Shown: positions 58,877-64,000 of the stretch, one piece after another
Layout: every line of letters starts with the position of its first letter
Position numbering within the stretch: position 1 is the first letter of the stretch
Assembly: GCF_024137025.1 (NCBI RefSeq)
Contig: NZ_JAMYJR010000003.1
Coordinates: 310,001-374,000 of the forward strand
Origin: Paractinoplanes aksuensis
Lineage (GTDB): Bacteria; Actinomycetota; Actinomycetes; Mycobacteriales; Micromonosporaceae
Direction: 5' to 3'
DNA: 64,000 bases
Position numbers and translations under genes: made by a program
Notes under the pieces: model-generated
Databases searched by the model: none
What the model was told of the DNA's origin: nothing
What the model saw: only the letters and a program-made list of their open reading frames with translations

Positions 58877-60486
58877 AGCGCCCCCGGCTCCGCGGGAAGC
58901 CCCGATCCGGCCGTCGACTCGGGCTTCGGCCGGAGTTCCGCTCCCGGCGCGGGTCGAGGGCGCACCGGCAACCGTACGGTGATCGACGCACCACCGGCCG
59001 GCGCCCGCACCACGTCGATGGTGCCGCCATGCCGGTCGGCCACCTGCTTGACCAGGGCCAGGCCCAGCCCGCGCCCTTCCGCCTTGGTCGACCACCCCCG
59101 CTGGAACGCGTCGGCCGAGGCCAGCCCCGGGCCCGTGTCGCCCACGCGCACGACGATCTCGCCGCCGGACTCGAGCACCAGCACGGTCACCTCCCTCGGT
59201 GGCTCGGTGCCGGCCACCGCCTCCAGCGCGTTGTCGACCAGGTTGCCGACCACGGTGAGCAGATCGCGGCTGGGCAGCGGGGTGCTGTCGAGCCGGGAGG
59301 CATCGTCCACCACCAGTTGCACGCCGCGCTCGGCGGCCTGGGCCGACTTGCCCAGCAGCAGGGCGGCCAGCGCCGGTTCGCTGAGCGCGCCCACCACCTG
59401 GTCGGTCAGCTGCTGGGCCACCTCGAGCTCGGCCGTGGCCAGCCGCACGGCCTCCTCGGTGCGGCCCAGCTCGACCATGGTCAGCACCGTGTGCAGCCGG
59501 TTCGCCGATTCGTGGGCCTGCGACCGCAGCGCCTCGGTCAGGCCGCGCACCGAGTCGAGCTCGCCGGTCAGCGCCCGCAGCTCGGTGTGGTCGCGCAGCG
59601 TGAGCACCGTGCCGACGGTCTGCCCCTCCGAGTGGATCACCCGCTGGTTGGCGACCAGGATGCGGTCGCCGGCCAGCACCGGCTCGTCCTCTACGGCCGT
59701 CTTCGAGGCCAGCAGCTCGCTGATCTCGGGCGGCAGGTCGCCGTCGCCCAGCAACCGGCGGCCCTCGTCGTTGACCAGCGTCACCCGGCCCGAGCGGTCG
59801 GCCACGACCAGGCCCTCGCGCACCGAGTGCAGCACCGCGTCGTGGTATTCGTACATTCTGGTCATCTCGGCCGGTCCGAGCCCGTGTGTCTGGCGGCGCA
59901 GACGTCGGCTGAGCAGCCACGACCCGGCCGCCGCGAGCAGCAGGGCCAGCGCCGTCGGGATGGCCACGGCGGGCGTGCGGGCCAGCAGCCGTTGATCGAG
60001 CGCGTCGGTGACGATCCCGACCGAGACGAGGGCGATCACCGCGCCGCCGCCGTCGCGCACCGGCACCACCGTGCGCACCGACTCGCCGAGGGTGCCGACG
60101 CTGGTCTCGATCACCGTCCCGCCGTCGAGCGCGTCCTGGATGGAGCCGATGAAGGGCCGGCCGATCAGTTCGGGCCGGGTGTGCGTGAACCGGGTGCGGT
60201 CCGGCGCCATGATCACGATGAAGTCGGTCTTCGTGGCGTGCCGGACGCTTTCCGTGTACGGCTGCAGGACCTTCGACGGGTCGCTGCCGCGAACCGCCTC
60301 GACGACCAGGGGATTGTGGGCGACGGCCTGCGCGATCGCGGTCACCTGGTCGATGGCCGCCTGCTCGGTGTCGTCCCGGGCCAGCAGCACCGCGCCGGCC
60401 GTGCCGATCGCGACGAGAGCCGTCACCACCAGCGCCTGCAGCACGAAGAGCTGCCGCGCGATGGTCCACGGTCGTGTTGTCGCCAT
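58873..60486 (-). CDS. Sensor histidine kinase, CitA/DcuS family
   Basis: 537 residues: span 1 near 14-35, an extracytoplasmic PASp/sCache domain (HATKTDFIVIMAPDRTRFTH, GRPFIGSIQDALDG) that binds C4-dicarboxylates in relatives, span 2 (AIPTALALLLAAAGSWLLS), a cytoplasmic PAS (VREGLVVADRSGRVTLVNDE), and a kinase core with phospho-His in LRSQAHESANRLHTVLTMVE, N-box VGNLVDNALEAV and G-box VGDTGPGLA, GRGLGLALVKQV. The Pro-rich end is non-conserved. Confidence 0.95.
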   Translation of the reverse strand: MATTRPWTIARQLFVLQALVVTALVAIGTAGAVLLARDDTEQAAIDQVTAIAQAVAHNPLVVEAVRGSDPSKVLQPYTESVRHATKTDFIVIMAPDRTRFTHTRPELIGRPFIGSIQDALDGGTVIETSVGTLGESVRTVVPVRDGGGAVIALVSVGIVTDALDQRLLARTPAVAIPTALALLLAAAGSWLLSRRLRRQTHGLGPAEMTRMYEYHDAVLHSVREGLVVADRSGRVTLVNDEGRRLLGDGDLPPEISELLASKTAVEDEPVLAGDRILVANQRVIHSEGQTVGTVLTLRDHTELRALTGELDSVRGLTEALRSQAHESANRLHTVLTMVELGRTEEAVRLATAELEVAQQLTDQVVGALSEPALAALLLGKSAQAAERGVQLVVDDASRLDSTPLPSRDLLTVVGNLVDNALEAVAGTEPPREVTVLVLESGGEIVVRVGDTGPGLASADAFQRGWSTKAEGRGLGLALVKQVADRHGGTIDVVRAPAGGASITVRLPVRPRPAPGAELRPKPESTAGSGLPAEPGAL

Positions 60487-60566
60487 GTTTCAACCACGAT
60501 TTCCGGCAGTAAACAGAATGAACGCAATGTCGCCCCAGCTGTGAGACGCAGGACACAGTCTGCTCC

Positions 60567-61934
60567 ATGGAGACCCAGAGCCCCACCCCGCGGGTCAGGC
60601 GGGACAGAACGCACTACCTCTACCTGGCGGTCATCGTGGCGGTCGTGGCCGGCATCGTGCTCGGCCTCGTGGTTCCGGATGTCGCCAAGGAGCTCAAGCC
60701 GATCGGCACCGGCTTCGTCAACCTCATCAAGATGATGATCGCCCCGGTCATCTTCTGCACCATCGTGCTCGGCGTCGGCTCGATCCGGAAGGCGGCCCAG
60801 GTCGGCAAAGTCGGTGGCCTGGCTCTCGGCTACTTCCTCATCATGTCGACCGTCGCGCTGGCCATCGGCCTGGTCGTCGGCAACATCATCCACCCCGGCG
60901 CCGGGCTGCACCTGGACGCGGCCTCGGCCGCGGCCGGTCAGAAGGCGGTCGGCGACACGGCCGGGGAGGGCCTGGCCGACTTCGTGCTCGGCATCATTCC
61001 CAACAGCCTGCTCTCCGCGCTGACCGACGGCGAGGTGCTGGAGACGCTGCTCGTGGCGCTGCTGGTCGGCTTCGCGGTGCAGGGCATGGGCCGTCGCGGC
61101 GAACCCGTGCTGCGGGCCATCACCACCATTCAGCGCCTGGTCTTCAAGATCCTGGCCATGATCATGTGGCTGGCCCCGATCGGCGCGTTCGGCGCCATCG
61201 CGGCGGTGGTCGGCGAGACCGGCGTCGACGCGCTCAAGAGCCTGGCCCAGATCATGATCGCCTTCTACATCACCTGCGCGGCTTTCGTCTTCGTCATCCT
61301 GGCCGCGATCCTGTGGGTGTTCGCCCGGATGAACATCTTCTCGCTGCTCAAGTATCTGGGCCGCGAGTTCCTGCTGATCCTGTCGACCTCGTCGTCGGAG
61401 TCGGCCCTGCCCCGGCTCATCGCCAAGATGGAACACCTGGGCGTCAGCAAGCCGGTGGTCGGCATCACCGTCCCGACCGGCTACTCCTTCAACCTCGACG
61501 GCACGGCCATCTACCTGACGATGGCCTCGCTGTTCATCGCCGAGGCGCTGGACCAGCCGCTGAACATCGGCGAGCAGATCTCGCTGCTGGTGTTCATGGT
61601 CATCGCCTCCAAGGGCGCGGCCGGCATCACCGGCGCCGGCCTGGCCACGCTGGCCGGCGGCCTGCAGAGCCACCGCCCGGAACTGGTCGACGGCGTCGGC
61701 CTGATCGTCGGCATCGACCGGTTCATGTCCGAGGCCCGGGCGCTGACCAACTTCGCGGGCAACGCGGTGGCCACCGTCCTGGTCGGCACCTGGACCAACG
61801 AGATCGACCGCGACAAGACCCGCGCGGTGCTGGCCGGCGACGACCCGTTCGACGAGGCCACCATGCTCGACCGGGACGACGACGAGGACGTTCCCGAGAC
61901 GCCGGCCGAACCTGCGCCGGCCGGGAAGGCCTGA
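60567..61934 (+). CDS. dctA: C4-dicarboxylate:cation symporter DctA (DAACS family)
   Basis: 455 residues. Family signatures: IKMMIAPVIFCTIVLGVGS, the re-entrant serine loop STSSSESALPRLIAKME, PTGYSFNLDGTAIYLTMA, ASKGAAGITGAGLATLAGG and RFMSEARALTNFAGNAVATV. It imports succinate, fumarate or malate with protons or sodium. It is divergent from the CitA/DcuS-type kinase gene with 80 bp between. An acidic tail (DRDDDEDVPETP) follows the last helix, and a strong terminator hairpin lies 17 bp after the stop. Confidence 0.96.
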   Translation: METQSPTPRVRRDRTHYLYLAVIVAVVAGIVLGLVVPDVAKELKPIGTGFVNLIKMMIAPVIFCTIVLGVGSIRKAAQVGKVGGLALGYFLIMSTVALAIGLVVGNIIHPGAGLHLDAASAAAGQKAVGDTAGEGLADFVLGIIPNSLLSALTDGEVLETLLVALLVGFAVQGMGRRGEPVLRAITTIQRLVFKILAMIMWLAPIGAFGAIAAVVGETGVDALKSLAQIMIAFYITCAAFVFVILAAILWVFARMNIFSLLKYLGREFLLILSTSSSESALPRLIAKMEHLGVSKPVVGITVPTGYSFNLDGTAIYLTMASLFIAEALDQPLNIGEQISLLVFMVIASKGAAGITGAGLATLAGGLQSHRPELVDGVGLIVGIDRFMSEARALTNFAGNAVATVLVGTWTNEIDRDKTRAVLAGDDPFDEATMLDRDDDEDVPETPAEPAPAGKA

Positions 61935-61951
61935 CCCAGCAGGTCTTCCCC

Positions 61952-61990
61952 GCGGCCCGGCCCTGCGTCCCCCGCAGCAGGCCGGGCCGC
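61952..61990 (+). terminator. Terminator hairpin after dctA
   Basis: GCGGCCCGGCC (61952-61962) pairs with GGCCGGGCCGC (61980-61990), 11 bp perfect. An inner CTGC/GCAG pair extends it. No T-run. Confidence 0.75.
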
Positions 61991-62016
61991 TCCCGTTCGG
62001 GGTTGTTCGGCTTGAG

Positions 62017-62022
62017 TAGCAT
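62017..62022 (+). promoter_or_regulatory. -10 element of the Ser/Thr kinase gene (leaderless type)
   Basis: TAGCAT ends 6 nt before GTG 62029, with no ribosome site between. Confidence 0.45.
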
Positions 62023-62028
62023 GTCCGG

Positions 62029-63783
<1,755 letters not shown>

Positions 63784-63787
63784 CCCG

Positions 63788-64000
63788 ATGAGCAACTCCC
63801 GGGTGGCCCGGATCCACACGACTGACGATCCGCACACCGCCTTCCGGCTCACGCGACAGCTTTTGGCCTGGTCGGACCGGACCTGCAACTGTCCGCGGGA
63901 CGTCGGCGCCTGGGTCTGGACCACCACGCACGAGCTCGGACGGTATCTCGACCTGGGTGACGGCGGGGTGATGATCGATCGGCCGGATGGTCCGCTGCCG
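63788..64000 (+). CDS. Unknown protein, 3'-truncated by window edge
   Basis: ATG 63788 follows the kinase stop by 4 nt, so it is probably co-transcribed. 71 residues are visible: VARIHTTDDPHTAFRLTRQL, then LAWSDRTCNCPRDVGAWVWT and LGRYLDLGDGGVMIDRPDG. There is a CNC motif and many Trp/Asp but no recognisable family in this part. The end lies outside the window. Confidence 0.6.
   Translation, partial: MSNSRVARIHTTDDPHTAFRLTRQLLAWSDRTCNCPRDVGAWVWTTTHELGRYLDLGDGGVMIDRPDGPLP

Noticed and set aside
60538..60558. CTGTG-N10-CACAG dyad as the response-regulator site for dctA
   Set aside because: Only 5-bp arms, close to the start codon; too weak to list as a feature without comparison.

Overview
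The window reads as a high-GC actinobacterial chromosome, most likely from the Micromonosporaceae (Actinoplanes-like). This is inferred from base composition, frequent GTG starts, the Pup-proteasome gene set, GlgE, CmtR-type and WYL regulators and many ATGA/GTGA stop-start overlaps. I saw no rRNA, tRNA, CRISPR array, phage module or insertion sequence.

Region 1 (1-25 kb) is mostly conserved core. It starts inside an endonuclease VII-like gene, then runs prcB-prcA (20S proteasome), a TspO-like membrane protein, a divergent dTDP-sugar epimerase on the other strand, pafA (Pup ligase) and glgE. After stress and housekeeping genes (ECF sigma with SnoaL domain, VOC protein, methyltransferases, diguanylate cyclase, DUF3866, ZnT9-like CDF) come pafB-pafC, tatA-tatC, a lipid kinase, a broken phoD, an HxlR/truncated-globin divergent pair and the helicase helY. 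Many genes here have a TANNNT -10 element 6-8 nt before the start codon, which suggests leaderless transcripts. helY has a TTGTC-N12-TAGGCT promoter, the layout of PafBC-dependent DNA-damage promoters.

Region 2 (25-49 kb) is accessory. It holds a DGPF/ECF sigma pair, an HTH-MFS operon, a small antibiotic-modification-like cluster (P-loop protein, Lnu/ANT-like nucleotidyltransferase, convergent AAC(2')-I acetyltransferase), an oxidoreductase, and a two-domain protein with a degenerate NadM-like nucleotidyltransferase joined to a SAM methyltransferase. The largest unit is a galactose/galactoside locus of 14 genes on two divergent strands. It has an ABC importer without its ATPase, two alpha-galactosidases (GH27, GH36), a cellulase-like hydrolase, a mutarotase, an SDR sugar dehydrogenase, galactonate dehydratase, KDG/KDGal kinase, KDPG/KDPGal aldolase and a FadR-type regulator. 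Together these rebuild the De Ley-Doudoroff route from galactosides to pyruvate and glyceraldehyde-3-phosphate. The sugar-lactonase gene at the end of the operon is decayed.

About ten unrelated GC-rich minisatellites (6-56 bp units) are confined to Region 2. Four lie in frame inside genes: ECF sigma N-terminus, GH27 N-terminus, mutarotase and GH36.

Region 3 (49-64 kb) returns to ordinary content: an orphan histidine kinase, M14 carboxypeptidase, VOC/DinB pair, WYL regulator, frameshifted HEAT-like gene, PIG-L deacetylase, cupin, CmtR-CDF metal operon, MarR regulator, a DcuS/DcuR-type two-component system divergent from dctA, a Ser/Thr protein kinase, and an unknown gene cut by the window end.
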